DNA from: DATFJT01 sp965230755
GTDB taxonomy: Bacteria; Bacteroidota; Bacteroidia; Chitinophagales; Saprospiraceae
Length of the DNA: 64,000 nt
Assembly (NCBI GenBank): GCA_965230755.1
Contig: CBDDLT010000016.1
Location: 248,001-312,000 of the forward strand
Direction of reading: 5' to 3'
The position numbers and the translations under genes are program-made. Below the pieces are notes generated by a model. It did not search any database. It was not told the DNA's origin and worked only from the letters and a program-made list of their open reading frames with translations. Below, piece by piece: positions 7,178-15,879 of the stretch (position 1 is its first letter; each line of letters begins with the position of its first letter).

Positions 7178-9275
7178 TAATCAATTTTATAAATGCTTCT
7201 TCGTCAAGGATTTCAACAGTACCCAGAGACTGCGCTTTGGTCAGCTTAGAGCCCGCTTTTTCTCCAACGACGAGAATGCTTAAATTCTTACTTACTGCAG
7301 AGGCCAGTTTAGCCCCTTGTTCCTGCGCCATTTTCTGAGCTTCTTTTCTAGTCATTTGCACCAAAGTCCCTGTAAATAAAACGGATTTGCCCGATAATTT
7401 GCCGTCTAACCTCAGCTCTTCTATTTTATCTTCAGCTTTAGTACTCAGATCCAAACCAAGATCGACTAGTTCGCCAATCAATTGCTGGTTTTCTTCCTCA
7501 GTAAAATACGCCACCATATTCTTAGCCAAAACCGGACCAATTTCCTTAATTGCACAGTACTTTTCCTCATCCCACTGATAAAGATCTGTAATATGCTTTA
7601 TCTCATTGGCTATTAGTTTAGAGGCTCTCTTGCCCAAATGATGAATGCTCAAGGCACTGAGAAAACGACTCAAAGACGGCCTCATTGCTTCCGAAATTGC
7701 TTTTTGCAGGTTTTGTGAGGATTTCTCGCCAAATCCTTCCAATTCTGCGATGCTGTCATAATTCAACCGGAAAATATCCGGATAACTGCTCAACCACCCC
7801 AGATTGTAGAATCGTTCGATCATTGATTTTCCGAAACCATCAATGTTTAAGCCACTTTTCGAAATGAAATGAATCAATCGTTGAACATCTTGTTGTCCAC
7901 AGATACATTTAGGGCATCTCCAGGCTGCCTCGGTCTCCAATTTTTCCAAAAGGACCTGGTCGTTTCCTTCTACCGGACAATGCTTGGGAAAGTTAATTTC
8001 CTGCTCCTCTCCATTTCTGAGTTCTTCAATGGACTTAACGATGTAGGGAATAACATCACCGGCCCGTTCGACCACAACTGTATCTCCAAGCCTTAAGTCC
8101 TTCGTACGAATAAAATCCTCATTGTGCAGCGAGATAGAAGAAACCGTTACGCCCGCTAATTCTATAGGCTTAATCTTTGCTACCGGTGTAATTGTTCCCG
8201 TTTTTCCCACTTGGTATTCTATTTTTTCCAGGATAGAATGTCCTTGCTTCGCCTTAAATTTATAGGCTATCGCCCATCTGGGATGATGGCTGGTGCTTCC
8301 CATAGATTCCTGATCACTGATTCCATCTACCTTGATGACCAAGCCGTCTATCTCATAGTTGAGATCATAGCGTTTTTCTTCCGCTTTTTGAACGAATTGA
8401 ATGACCTCCTGTATATTATTCGCTTTAAGGCATAGGTCAGCCGGGGTTTTAAATCCAATCGTTTTTAACCAGTCCAGGGACTCACTTTGACAAGACCATC
8501 TTCTTTCTCCATTGAGATAATTGATCTGATAAATAACCAGGTCTATTCTTCTGGAAGCGGTTTCGTTTGGATCTTTCATACGCAAACTTCCCGAGACGAC
8601 ATTCCTGGGGTTGGCGTATATGCTATCACCATTTTGCTCTCTCTCTCTGTTCAGTCTTTCGAATTCGTCCAATCGCATATAGGCTTCCCCTCTCAACTCT
8701 ATTTCATCAATCCCAAATTCTGCAAAATCGACTTTGAGAGGCAAAGATTTGATTGTTTTTACATTATTCGAAATGTCCTCTCCTTCTGTTCCATTACCTC
8801 TCGTAGCTCCCCTCTGATATTCATTCTCCTTGTAATGCACGGCCAAACTAATCCCATCCAGTTTGGGTTCTACATGATAAGCCACTTCATCCTCAGAAGA
8901 TAAGTCCAACAGCTTTTTAACCTGTCGATCGAAATCTAAAAGGTCGTTTTCGTCGTAAGAATTCGCCAGAGAAAGTAGGGGTTCGTGATGGCTCACCTTG
9001 ACAAAATTGTCACTAAGATCACTAGAGACCCTCTGAGTTGGAGAGTCTTTAGTGATCAATTCAGGATGTTCCTCCTCGTAAGATTTTAACAGATCAAACA
9101 AAAAGTCATAATCCCGATCGCTGATTAAAGAGTTGTTGTCCACATAGTAAGACCATTCGTGAAACCGCATTACTTCGCGCAGTTCAATTAACTCTTCATT
9201 ATTGCTGAGCTTTTTCTTGCTCAAATACGCCAAAGAGAGTTCTACTATTCTTTTGGCATCACTTTTTTCGAACAT
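7170..9275 (-). CDS. ligA: NAD-dependent DNA ligase
   Basis: The 701-residue protein has the complete LigA layout: Ia domain, adenylation domain with nucleophile Lys138 in EPKLDG, OB fold, zinc finger, helix-hairpin-helix repeats and a C-terminal BRCT domain (about 620-701). The zinc finger is unusual: the first CxxC is Cys433-Pro-Val-Glu436, with the second ligand replaced, while the second half reads CPKCIC with Cys at 454, 457 and 459. Four Cys still exist, but the spacing differs from the usual arrangement. It sits in an operon, 8 bases after the CxxCH-protein gene and overlapping the TlpA-like gene. Confidence 0.97.
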   Translation of the reverse strand: MFEKSDAKRIVELSLAYLSKKKLSNNEELIELREVMRFHEWSYYVDNNSLISDRDYDFLFDLLKSYEEEHPELITKDSPTQRVSSDLSDNFVKVSHHEPLLSLANSYDENDLLDFDRQVKKLLDLSSEDEVAYHVEPKLDGISLAVHYKENEYQRGATRGNGTEGEDISNNVKTIKSLPLKVDFAEFGIDEIELRGEAYMRLDEFERLNREREQNGDSIYANPRNVVSGSLRMKDPNETASRRIDLVIYQINYLNGERRWSCQSESLDWLKTIGFKTPADLCLKANNIQEVIQFVQKAEEKRYDLNYEIDGLVIKVDGISDQESMGSTSHHPRWAIAYKFKAKQGHSILEKIEYQVGKTGTITPVAKIKPIELAGVTVSSISLHNEDFIRTKDLRLGDTVVVERAGDVIPYIVKSIEELRNGEEQEINFPKHCPVEGNDQVLLEKLETEAAWRCPKCICGQQDVQRLIHFISKSGLNIDGFGKSMIERFYNLGWLSSYPDIFRLNYDSIAELEGFGEKSSQNLQKAISEAMRPSLSRFLSALSIHHLGKRASKLIANEIKHITDLYQWDEEKYCAIKEIGPVLAKNMVAYFTEEENQQLIGELVDLGLDLSTKAEDKIEELRLDGKLSGKSVLFTGTLVQMTRKEAQKMAQEQGAKLASAVSKNLSILVVGEKAGSKLTKAQSLGTVEILDEEAFIKLINE

Positions 9276-9283
9276 TGCTTAGA

Positions 9284-10087
9284 TTACAGTTTGACAATTC
9301 TGTCTGTAAACTGCCCGTTTGCAGTCTTGAAATTCAGAAAATATAAACCTGAGTTGTATGATTCGATATTCGAGGTGAATTCACCAAATACACCTCTCCA
9401 TGAATTGACCATACGGCCATTTTGATCCATCAAGGTGATATCGAAAGACTCATTTCCTCCTAGAGTATAGTACAATTCGGAAGATACCGGATTAGCGAAA
9501 GATGCTTCGATAAGATCCTCTACAGCTAGGTCATCCGTAGATGAAGTCATAGGAGACAATGTCAAGGAGTTTATCGCTCCTCCATCACCCATTGTGTTAC
9601 CATTTCCATTAGCTCCAATTCCAGCAGCGTATATAGTGATCGTACCAACATTGTCTGCCGGTGCAGTCCAATCAGCTTCGAATACACTTACCGAACTCAA
9701 GCCATCATGTTCAACATACTGCCTGTTTTGTGCATTGGCAATTTTTGCGTTGTCCGTAGGATTTTCCCAAGTTTCGACATCCTCTTCCGTGTCATCAATT
9801 AAACTTGTCATTTGAAAGCCAAATCTGGAAGCCATACCCTCTAGTCTTACAGCAACTCGATAAGTAGCTCCGGGAACATATTCCGTAACAACTTGCTGGC
9901 TCGCATCGGTCACTTCGACATTCAAGGACATATTGATCGTAGAACCATGGCAGGTAATACAAGTCCGGGCATTATCGCCAGGAGCTCCTGTATTTCCCTG
10001 GTTCCCCACAGAAGCCCTACCTCCGGAACTGGAAATTAGAAAAAAGCCTAACGCGGCTGCAAAAAAAGTGTAAAGAATTGTTCTCAT
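9284..10087 (-). CDS. Secreted CxxCH protein with choice-of-anchor V-like domain and T9SS sorting domain
   Basis: The protein has 267 residues. A signal peptide is followed by a CITCH haem-type motif, a reelin-like domain of the choice-of-anchor V kind (YRVAVRLEG, FGFQMTSL), and a C-terminal T9SS type A sorting domain ending in DRIVKL. It should be exported, possibly carry one covalent haem, and be attached to or released from the surface. It is the first gene of the operon with ligA and the TlpA-like protein. The haem assignment rests on one CxxCH motif only. Confidence 0.78.
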   Translation of the reverse strand: MRTILYTFFAAALGFFLISSSGGRASVGNQGNTGAPGDNARTCITCHGSTINMSLNVEVTDASQQVVTEYVPGATYRVAVRLEGMASRFGFQMTSLIDDTEEDVETWENPTDNAKIANAQNRQYVEHDGLSSVSVFEADWTAPADNVGTITIYAAGIGANGNGNTMGDGGAINSLTLSPMTSSTDDLAVEDLIEASFANPVSSELYYTLGGNESFDITLMDQNGRMVNSWRGVFGEFTSNIESYNSGLYFLNFKTANGQFTDRIVKL

Positions 10088-10113
10088 AGTTTAATATGTT
10101 TTAGATGAATAAA

Positions 10114-10659
10114 TTACAAGCCGTAACTATATGATTTGATCTTTCCCTCCACTCCTTTAAAGTGATCATTGATTACTTTAAAGTCTTTTTCCTTATCACC
10201 ACTGGGATAAAATTCCGGCGCAAAATTGACCTCTTTATGCTTATAGTCGAATTTAACCATGACGATAGGAATCTCTGCTCCTAAAGCTATGTAATAAAAC
10301 CCAGTTTTCAACCTATTCGCCTTCTTTCTTGTCCCTTCCGGAGCGATGGCGACTTTTATTTCTTCTCGTTCCTTGTAAACCTGAACAACAGAGTCAACGA
10401 AGTTGTTGCTTTTCGAACGATCCACTGGAATTCCACCCAATGCTTTAAAAATATAACCAAAAGGCCATGTGAACAAACTGCTCTTTCCGATAAAATTCGA
10501 CTTGAACTGGCTCGCTGATCGAACCAATAGTCCGAGCGGAAAATCCCAATTGGAGGTGTGAGGAACGACGATGATAATACATTTCGGTATATGATTGGGC
10601 ACTATCCCGGTTATTTTCCATCCGAGAAGTTTTAATATCCACCTACTGATTGCTGACAA
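10114..10659 (-). CDS. 1-acyl-glycerol-3-phosphate acyltransferase-like protein (PlsC family)
   Basis: This short (181-residue) PlsC-fold protein has the catalytic HX4D motif as HTSNWD (His34, Asp39) and the substrate motif PEGTR at 107-111. It also has GIPVDRS, corresponding to block II. Members acylate lysophosphatidate or other lipid acceptors at the inner membrane. The length is below classical PlsC (about 240), as in a small Bacteroidota subgroup, so the acceptor is uncertain. It lies alone between the ligA operon and a T9SS protein gene. Confidence 0.85.
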   Translation of the reverse strand: MSAISRWILKLLGWKITGIVPNHIPKCIIIVVPHTSNWDFPLGLLVRSASQFKSNFIGKSSLFTWPFGYIFKALGGIPVDRSKSNNFVDSVVQVYKEREEIKVAIAPEGTRKKANRLKTGFYYIALGAEIPIVMVKFDYKHKEVNFAPEFYPSGDKEKDFKVINDHFKGVEGKIKSYSYGL

Positions 10660-10766
10660 AATACCCCGTATTACGTTTAGAAATTCTATTAAATATAAGA
10701 GGCTAAATTGAAAGAAATACCTATGGTTTCCAATTATTTTTTTTGCGAATCTACGTGATAGTCAAA

Positions 10767-12383
10767 TTACAACTTGATTACTCGTTCCGTCATCCATTCA
10801 TTTTGAAAATAGTATTGAATAATTAAGAACCCTTGATATTCCGAATTGATCACGATTGAGCTATCTTCAAGCGTGAAAGAGATACTTCTACCAAAACCAT
10901 CAAAGATTGAAATGCTATTCCTATCTATACCCGCCTCTTTAATGTAAAGCCTTGAAAATGTCGGATTAGGGAATAAGTAACTAACTCTATTTTTATATTC
11001 ATGGTTTGACGTCGTAAGATCCTGTCCATCACAATCTTCATCAATACCATTGTTGGGTATTTCTTCGGCATCGGGATTTATTTCTGAATTGGTGTCATCA
11101 CAATCTTCTACTAAAAGAAACCCGTCCTGATCCAGGTCATCATCTAAAGTTAAAGAGTCACAATCTTCATCAATGCCATTATATGGGATCTCTATTTCAG
11201 CAGGGTTCACATTCATCAAACTATCATTACAGTCCAAATTATTAAAATATCCATCACCATCCAGATCAACAAAGTTGCTTTTATTCTCATACAGACCAAT
11301 TATTCCAGTAGCTTGATCCGAAACAACAATATCTAGATCTCCGTCTGAATCAAAATCTACAACATAATGATGTAATAGGTTCTCCTGATATAATGCAATG
11401 AATTCATTATAAATCAAAGTATCCAAATTGCTTAGAAAAATGTTTATTCCTTCATGGTTTTGGACTAATACATCCGGAATATAATCTAAGTCAAAATCAT
11501 AAATCTCAAGTTCTGATGGACTAGGTATTTCCGCCCAATCCGATCTATAAAACTCTCTATTTCCCTCGTTGCGATATAAATCGATACGTCTCTCGTCCCA
11601 AATTGAAACCAAAAGATCCAGATCCCCGTCAAAATCCATATCCACCATAACGGTTTCAAAAGGATCCCCATCTTCTAGTTCTTCAAATGATTTCGAGTAA
11701 GAACCATCAGGATTCCTTGAAAAGATAACTATCTCATCTGTATCAAATCTGGTCCTGAATGTAGAGCAAGAAAAGTTTGGGTATTCTTCTTCTAATATAA
11801 ATCCTGCAGCAATTTCGTCTACAGCATATAAATCAGTAGCTATAACCCTCCCATTAAAATAATTTAAATCCGGAAATATATTTTCGAATAAGAATATTTT
11901 TTTTGTGAATCTAGCTGAGACAAGTAAATCTTGTCTCCCATCATTATTCATATCTGCTACAGTGCAAGCTTCAAAACCCTCAAATTCTTCATTATCAATG
12001 ATAATAGTATCAAAATTTAGAGAATCTCTATTGATAAACAAGGTAAGTGCTTTGTTGCTATTATTAGATATTCCGACAAAATCCAATAGATCATCACCAT
12101 TAATATCTATACTACATGTATTCCGTGGTTGGACTATATTACGTGCGAGAATTTTCTCATTGAATATGGTATCTTCTTGGAACAAAATCTTTATTCTATC
12201 TCTGGTATATTCTGTGAATGTAATTTCCATATTGCCATCTCCATTATAATCTTCCACGCTGAAACCCTGTGGAGCAATGGCGCCTTGAAATAATTCTCTA
12301 TACTCAAAAGTTTGAGCGAAAGAAGTCTGACAACTAGCAAAAAAAAGAGTTATTAGTATCTGAAAACGAAAAAATGTTGGCAT
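10767..12383 (-). CDS. Secreted FG-GAP/VCBS repeat protein with MopE-type metal-binding repeats, T9SS
   Basis: This 538-residue surface protein has a signal peptide and several FG-GAP/VCBS units with Asp-rich calcium loops (DYNGDGN, DMDFDGDLDLL, DFDSDGDLDIV). Two MopE-like repeats follow (DGDGYFNNLDCND and DQDGFLLVEDCDD, each ending in NGIDEDCD). A T9SS type A domain ends in ERVIKL. MopE repeats are linked to copper binding in a methanotroph protein, but here they may simply be Ca-binding decoration. Probable role: an extracellular adhesin-like or carbohydrate-binding propeller. Confidence 0.85.
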   Translation of the reverse strand: MPTFFRFQILITLFFASCQTSFAQTFEYRELFQGAIAPQGFSVEDYNGDGNMEITFTEYTRDRIKILFQEDTIFNEKILARNIVQPRNTCSIDINGDDLLDFVGISNNSNKALTLFINRDSLNFDTIIIDNEEFEGFEACTVADMNNDGRQDLLVSARFTKKIFLFENIFPDLNYFNGRVIATDLYAVDEIAAGFILEEEYPNFSCSTFRTRFDTDEIVIFSRNPDGSYSKSFEELEDGDPFETVMVDMDFDGDLDLLVSIWDERRIDLYRNEGNREFYRSDWAEIPSPSELEIYDFDLDYIPDVLVQNHEGINIFLSNLDTLIYNEFIALYQENLLHHYVVDFDSDGDLDIVVSDQATGIIGLYENKSNFVDLDGDGYFNNLDCNDSLMNVNPAEIEIPYNGIDEDCDSLTLDDDLDQDGFLLVEDCDDTNSEINPDAEEIPNNGIDEDCDGQDLTTSNHEYKNRVSYLFPNPTFSRLYIKEAGIDRNSISIFDGFGRSISFTLEDSSIVINSEYQGFLIIQYYFQNEWMTERVIKL

Positions 12384-12511
12384 GTCAATTTATTAGATGC
12401 TTAAATAATCACAAGTTATAAATTCCGTATTACCAACTAAAATTTTGATGTACTTCTCAGTATTTTTGATCGTAAAATTCTATTTGCAATAAGGACAACT
12501 AAAATCACATA

Positions 12512-12604
12512 TTAATGATATCAACATACTAGAATCAGCAATTCTTCTTCTGTATAGGAATAAACCTATCGATGTTCGATGTCTATCCTCATTGACTAAA
12601 ACCA
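12512..12604 (-). pseudogene. Decayed yoeB toxin fragment
   Basis: This stretch aligns codon for codon with the 3' part of the intact yoeB 1.47 kb away on the same strand. The reading contains RIDIEHR, then VYSYTEEELLILVC, matching RIDREHR and VYSYTEEELLIVAC of the intact toxin. At least three sense codons have become stops (Trp, Leu and Arg positions). Upstream sequence to about 12700 may hold a shorter N-terminal remnant (WPIS, KTD), but that is weak. No antitoxin remnant is visible. It explains most of the 344-base gap before the Kelch gene. Confidence 0.75.
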
Positions 12605-12727
12605 AGTCAAGACAAGAGGATTGATTTACCCGCTTTCCAATAAACTTGTTGAATAAAATCCGTCTTTATTTGCAACGTATACGAGATTGGCCAGGTTATG
12701 CCAGCACTTGATACACGAAATAAAATC

Positions 12728-13972
12728 ATGAGAGAATTATATACACTAATATTCACTGTTTTGTTGATTTCTTCCGCTTTTGCACAATGGGAAATCAGAA
12801 GTTCTTTTTCTGAGTCCAATATCCACCATGCTGTAGGTTTTAGTTATGGAGATAAAGGATATCTCGTTACTGGATCGGAAGACACCAGTACTACGTTCGC
12901 CTCTAAAGTTTTCCTCGAATACAACAGCTTGACGGACAGCTGGTCTAGAAAAGATGATTTTCCCGGACCAGCCAGATCTTATGCCATAGGCGACTTTTAC
13001 AACGGGAAAATGTATTTGGGTTTTGGGAGTGGGAGTTTAGATGAAGGACTTTTACCTTTGAACGACCTGTGGTCCTATGACCCTGAAAGTGGAATCTGGG
13101 AAGAACTAAAAGAATGTCCCTGCCCTGGAAGACAACATCCCTCTTTCAACATTCTAGACGATAAAATTTATGTTGGTCTTGGCGATGGCCTTTCGGGAGA
13201 TTTACAAGACTTCTGGGAATACGATATAACAGAAAACTTGTGGACCCAAAAATCTGACTTTCCTGCCGGAAAACGCCATCATCCATTTCATTTTGTTTTG
13301 GAAGATCAAGTTTATGTAGGCTTTGGTCACGATCATGCCGGGCATCATGTTGCTAATGATATGTATCGCTATTCACCTGATACAGATACCTGGACAAGAA
13401 TAAGCGATATACCGTCTCAAGGCAGGGTAGCAGGAACACAATTCGATTATAATGGCTTTGGATACGTTTTAAGCGGTATGGGAGAGGATCTGACCAATGG
13501 CTTTCACCATTCTATGGAAGAAGGAGAGTTTTGGAGGTATGATAAAGATCGAGATGAATGGTTTCAGCTCACTTCGCATCCCGGAAAATCCAGGTTCGCT
13601 CCAGCTTCTTTCGTGATTGATGATTTCGTTTATTTGATTTCAGGCATATATCCTACAACGGGAAATCAAAGTCAGGTTATGAGATATGACTTGTCGAAAG
13701 ACTTGAGTTCTTCCAAAGAATCATATAAGAATTTGAATATCTCTGTTTATCCCAATCCTTTTACTGATTGCCTTACTATAGAAACCATTGATGGAGTCAT
13801 AGACCGCGCGAAACTGAGCATTTATAACTTGTTTTATCAAAAAATATTCGATCTAGACATTCAAGAAAAGACAGTTGATTTAAGTTTTTTACCGGCGGGA
13901 ATCTATTGGTTAGAGATTCGAAAAAATCAACAATCTTATCAACAAAGGATCATAAAAGTGCCTGGTAAATAA
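12728..13972 (+). CDS. Secreted Kelch-repeat beta-propeller protein, T9SS
   Basis: I chose the ATG at 12728 because it begins a clean signal peptide ending SSAFAQ; the longer reading from 12698 adds ten polar residues before it. About 414 residues form Kelch repeats recognized by recurrent LNDLWSYDPESGIWEEL, DFWEYDITENLWTQK and DMYRYSPDTDTWTRI blocks. A T9SS type A sorting domain follows (VYPNPFTD, LPAGIYWLEI). It is a surface or secreted propeller of unknown ligand. The gene lies between a dead yoeB fragment and the living YefM-YoeB pair. Confidence 0.88.
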   Translation: MRELYTLIFTVLLISSAFAQWEIRSSFSESNIHHAVGFSYGDKGYLVTGSEDTSTTFASKVFLEYNSLTDSWSRKDDFPGPARSYAIGDFYNGKMYLGFGSGSLDEGLLPLNDLWSYDPESGIWEELKECPCPGRQHPSFNILDDKIYVGLGDGLSGDLQDFWEYDITENLWTQKSDFPAGKRHHPFHFVLEDQVYVGFGHDHAGHHVANDMYRYSPDTDTWTRISDIPSQGRVAGTQFDYNGFGYVLSGMGEDLTNGFHHSMEEGEFWRYDKDRDEWFQLTSHPGKSRFAPASFVIDDFVYLISGIYPTTGNQSQVMRYDLSKDLSSSKESYKNLNISVYPNPFTDCLTIETIDGVIDRAKLSIYNLFYQKIFDLDIQEKTVDLSFLPAGIYWLEIRKNQQSYQQRIIKVPGK

Positions 13973-13976
13973 GGGG

Positions 13977-14231
13977 TTAATAATGATATCGGCACGCAAC
14001 GATTAACAATTCTTCTTCTGTGTAAGAATAAACTAATCGATGTTCCCTGTCAATTCTTCTAGACCAAAACCCCTTTAAATCATGTCTAAGTGCTTCAGGG
14101 TTTCCTATTCCTTCAAACGGACTTCTTAGTGATTCCCTGATCAAGGCATTGATTCTATTTAACTTTTTTCTATCCGTTTTTTGCCAATACAAATAATCAT
14201 TCCATGCCCTTATTGACCAAGCCAATTTCAT
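13977..14231 (-). CDS. yoeB: YoeB-family mRNA interferase toxin
   Basis: The protein has 84 residues, exactly the length of E. coli YoeB. The RelE-fold residues used for ribosome-dependent mRNA cleavage fall at identical numbers: Glu46, Arg65, His83 and C-terminal Tyr84. The start codon overlaps the antitoxin stop by four bases (ATGA), the standard arrangement of the pair. It would cleave mRNA in the ribosomal A site when freed from its antitoxin. A decayed copy lies at 12512-12604. Confidence 0.93.
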   Translation of the reverse strand: MKLAWSIRAWNDYLYWQKTDRKKLNRINALIRESLRSPFEGIGNPEALRHDLKGFWSRRIDREHRLVYSYTEEELLIVACRYHY

Positions 14232-14479
14232 TCTTCAATTAGGTCTTGGTATTCTTTGTTGCCCTTCTTAGTCTCGGCTATTGACTGAAGCAAAACAGTT
14301 CTATTCTTTCCGGACAATAAGTAATTGGTTTCTACAAGAGCATTGTACTCTTCTAGAGAAATTAGTACCAAATCTTTCTGATCCTTACGTTTTATGATCA
14401 CCTCCTCTACATCATCAATGACAGAGTCCAACCATTGCTTGAGATTTAATCTCAATTCAGTATAATTAACTACTTTCAT
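14228..14479 (-). CDS. yefM: YefM/Phd-family antitoxin
   Basis: This 83-residue antitoxin begins MKVVNYTELRLNLKQWLDSV, the typical YefM/Phd N-terminal DNA-binding fold, and continues with IKRKDQKDLVLISLEEYNAL. The acidic C-terminal tail (KKGNKEYQDLIEE) would wrap the toxin. It is the first gene of the pair; in known systems YefM and the YefM-YoeB complex repress their own promoter. Confidence 0.92.
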   Translation of the reverse strand: MKVVNYTELRLNLKQWLDSVIDDVEEVIIKRKDQKDLVLISLEEYNALVETNYLLSGKNRTVLLQSIAETKKGNKEYQDLIEE

Positions 14480-14602
14480 TCTATAAATTTATTAATAAAG
14501 TACGTAAATAACAACGTAAAGTGAAATGGAATAGTTGCACATCTCCTACTTAAGAATGCCTAAATCTTTGTAATACCACATGCATGGATTTCTCAAAATT
14601 CT

Positions 14603-14737
14603 CTAAAAATTACTTATCATTCTATTTCTGTATAGAATACCCTCCTCTTCAGACTTGACCTGAATAAGATACAATCCGTTATCCAAATGAGGCAAATATA
14701 TCATCGATTGGTATATATCACCTTTGTTGTGAAACAC
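14603..14737 (-). pseudogene. Orphan C-terminal fragment of a T9SS-exported protein
   Basis: The minus strand reads 44 codons without interruption to a TAG, giving YLPHLDNGLYLIQV and, near the end, RNRMISNF. This is the LP.L..G.YL..V......R.(M/L)I pattern of the final strands of a type A T9SS sorting domain. There is no start codon, signal peptide or passenger domain, and a stop precedes the fragment. It is therefore the tail of a lost secreted protein. It occupies part of the 462-base gap between the antitoxin and the sigma factor. Confidence 0.6.
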
Positions 14738-14782
14738 TCAATTTCCAATACATCGAAATATTCGACAAATATTTTCCTCAGA

Positions 14783-14905
14783 TTAGACTAGAGTTAATTT
14801 GCTCATAAAACTATCTGTCATTAAGATTGGAATAGAGTAAAAAGTCTAATGCCCTACAAGAGCAATAATTCCATGTATCTTTAGTAGACTAAACCTTTAG
14901 ACTTT
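14783..14905. repeat. Cluster of four TTAGACT-like boxes upstream of the ECF sigma gene
   Basis: TTAGACT occurs at 14783-14789; its inverse, AGTCTAA, is within AAAGTCTAA at 14841-14849; TAGACT is at 14885-14890; and TTAGACTTT is at 14897-14905. The second and fourth form a perfect 9-bp inverted repeat. The boxes lie within 160 bases upstream of the sigma-factor start. They could be binding sites for the sigma factor's own holoenzyme or another regulator; no function is shown. Confidence 0.4.
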
Positions 14906-14941
14906 AAATACTTCTAATTAATAGCAGGCTAAAACAAAAAG

Positions 14942-15484
14942 ATGTCTTTTAAGGAAGAATTATTTTTTGAATGGTATCAAAAAGATATGCAGAAGGCTTT
15001 TAATTATTTGTACAACGAACTCAATCCAGGGTTAATGGTTTTTATTGCACAATTCATCGATCAGAAAGAGCTTTCAGAGGATGTGGGTCAAGAGGTGTGG
15101 GTAAAAGTCTATCGAAAATTGGGAACATTTAGAAGAAATTCCTCCCTAAAGACTTGGCTTTACGCCATTGCCAGGAATAGCTGTTTGGATCAGATTAAGA
15201 AAACCAAAAGGATCAAGCTCGGGAGGAGCAATATTATTCCTCCTCATCAAAATTATAGCGTCAATTTACCAGATGGAGACAAAATCGTAGAAAGTTTGAA
15301 CTGGGCCATTGGACAACTTCCGTTGAAACAGAAAGAGGTTTTTCTATTGAGGTATTTTGAGGAAATCTCCTATAAAGACTTAAGTGAGATGACTGGTACA
15401 TCAGTAGGAGGTCTAAAGGCTAATTATCACTTGGCTTGCAAAAAAATTGAAGAACTACTAAAATCGATTTATGAAGGATCGTAA
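14942..15484 (+). CDS. ECF-type RNA polymerase sigma factor
   Basis: The 180-residue protein has sigma region 2 (about 15-85, LSEDVGQEVWVKVYRKL, SLKTWLYAIARNSCLD) and region 4 (about 115-175, LPLKQKEVFLLRYFEEISYKDLSEMTG). There is no sigma 1 or 3. The next gene overlaps by 14 bases and encodes a one-TM protein; a Spy/CpxP-like exported protein follows. This three-gene order is the usual layout for envelope-stress or metal-sensing ECF circuits, with the membrane protein as probable anti-sigma factor. Confidence 0.92.
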   Translation: MSFKEELFFEWYQKDMQKAFNYLYNELNPGLMVFIAQFIDQKELSEDVGQEVWVKVYRKLGTFRRNSSLKTWLYAIARNSCLDQIKKTKRIKLGRSNIIPPHQNYSVNLPDGDKIVESLNWAIGQLPLKQKEVFLLRYFEEISYKDLSEMTGTSVGGLKANYHLACKKIEELLKSIYEGS

Positions 15485-15872
15485 TAAAAGCGAATTGGAA
15501 GAATTTCCAATTCTTCGAAATATCAGAGATCATATCAATATTCCTGCGGATTCCTCCTCGGAAGATCATTACGGCCGTATACAGAAACTCGCGAAAAAAG
15601 ATCGTAAGACTTGGAGAAACCTAAGTGGTATTGCTGCTCTTTTTGTGGGATTTGTTGCTGCCTATTTTCTCATAATACCGCGCAGTGGACAAGAAGACCA
15701 GGCTTTGAGTATTGCAGAGATCAATCAGTTTTTGGAAGATGAAATTCTATGGATCGAAGCAGATGACATCTTGGATATTAAACAATTGGAAATGTTGGAA
15801 TCACCTTTTGATCAGGATTTCGAAAATGTCGAAGACATTCCCGATGATATTTTTATTGACGAATTAAACTAA
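15471..15872 (+). CDS. Single-TM protein, probable anti-sigma factor
   Basis: This 133-residue protein has a charged cytoplasmic N-terminus (about 1-48), one TM helix (IAALFVGFVAAYFLIIP, about 52-68) and a very acidic periplasmic tail rich in Asp and Glu. It overlaps the sigma gene by 14 bases, so translation is coupled. No ZAS zinc motif is present. Assignment as anti-sigma factor comes from topology and position only. Confidence 0.6.
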   Translation: MKDRNKSELEEFPILRNIRDHINIPADSSSEDHYGRIQKLAKKDRKTWRNLSGIAALFVGFVAAYFLIIPRSGQEDQALSIAEINQFLEDEILWIEADDILDIKQLEMLESPFDQDFENVEDIPDDIFIDELN

Positions 15873-15879
15873 ACTAAGC

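Noticed and set aside
8487..8903. 138-codon plus-strand open frame inside ligA
   Set aside because: Antisense to a strongly supported gene; no family-like sequence or translation signal.
12698..12727. Earlier ATG for the Kelch protein
   Set aside because: Adds ten polar residues before an otherwise normal signal peptide.
12607..12819. 70-codon minus-strand open frame at the Kelch start
   Set aside because: Overlaps the Kelch signal-peptide region; at most its end preserves a weak yoeB N-terminal trace.
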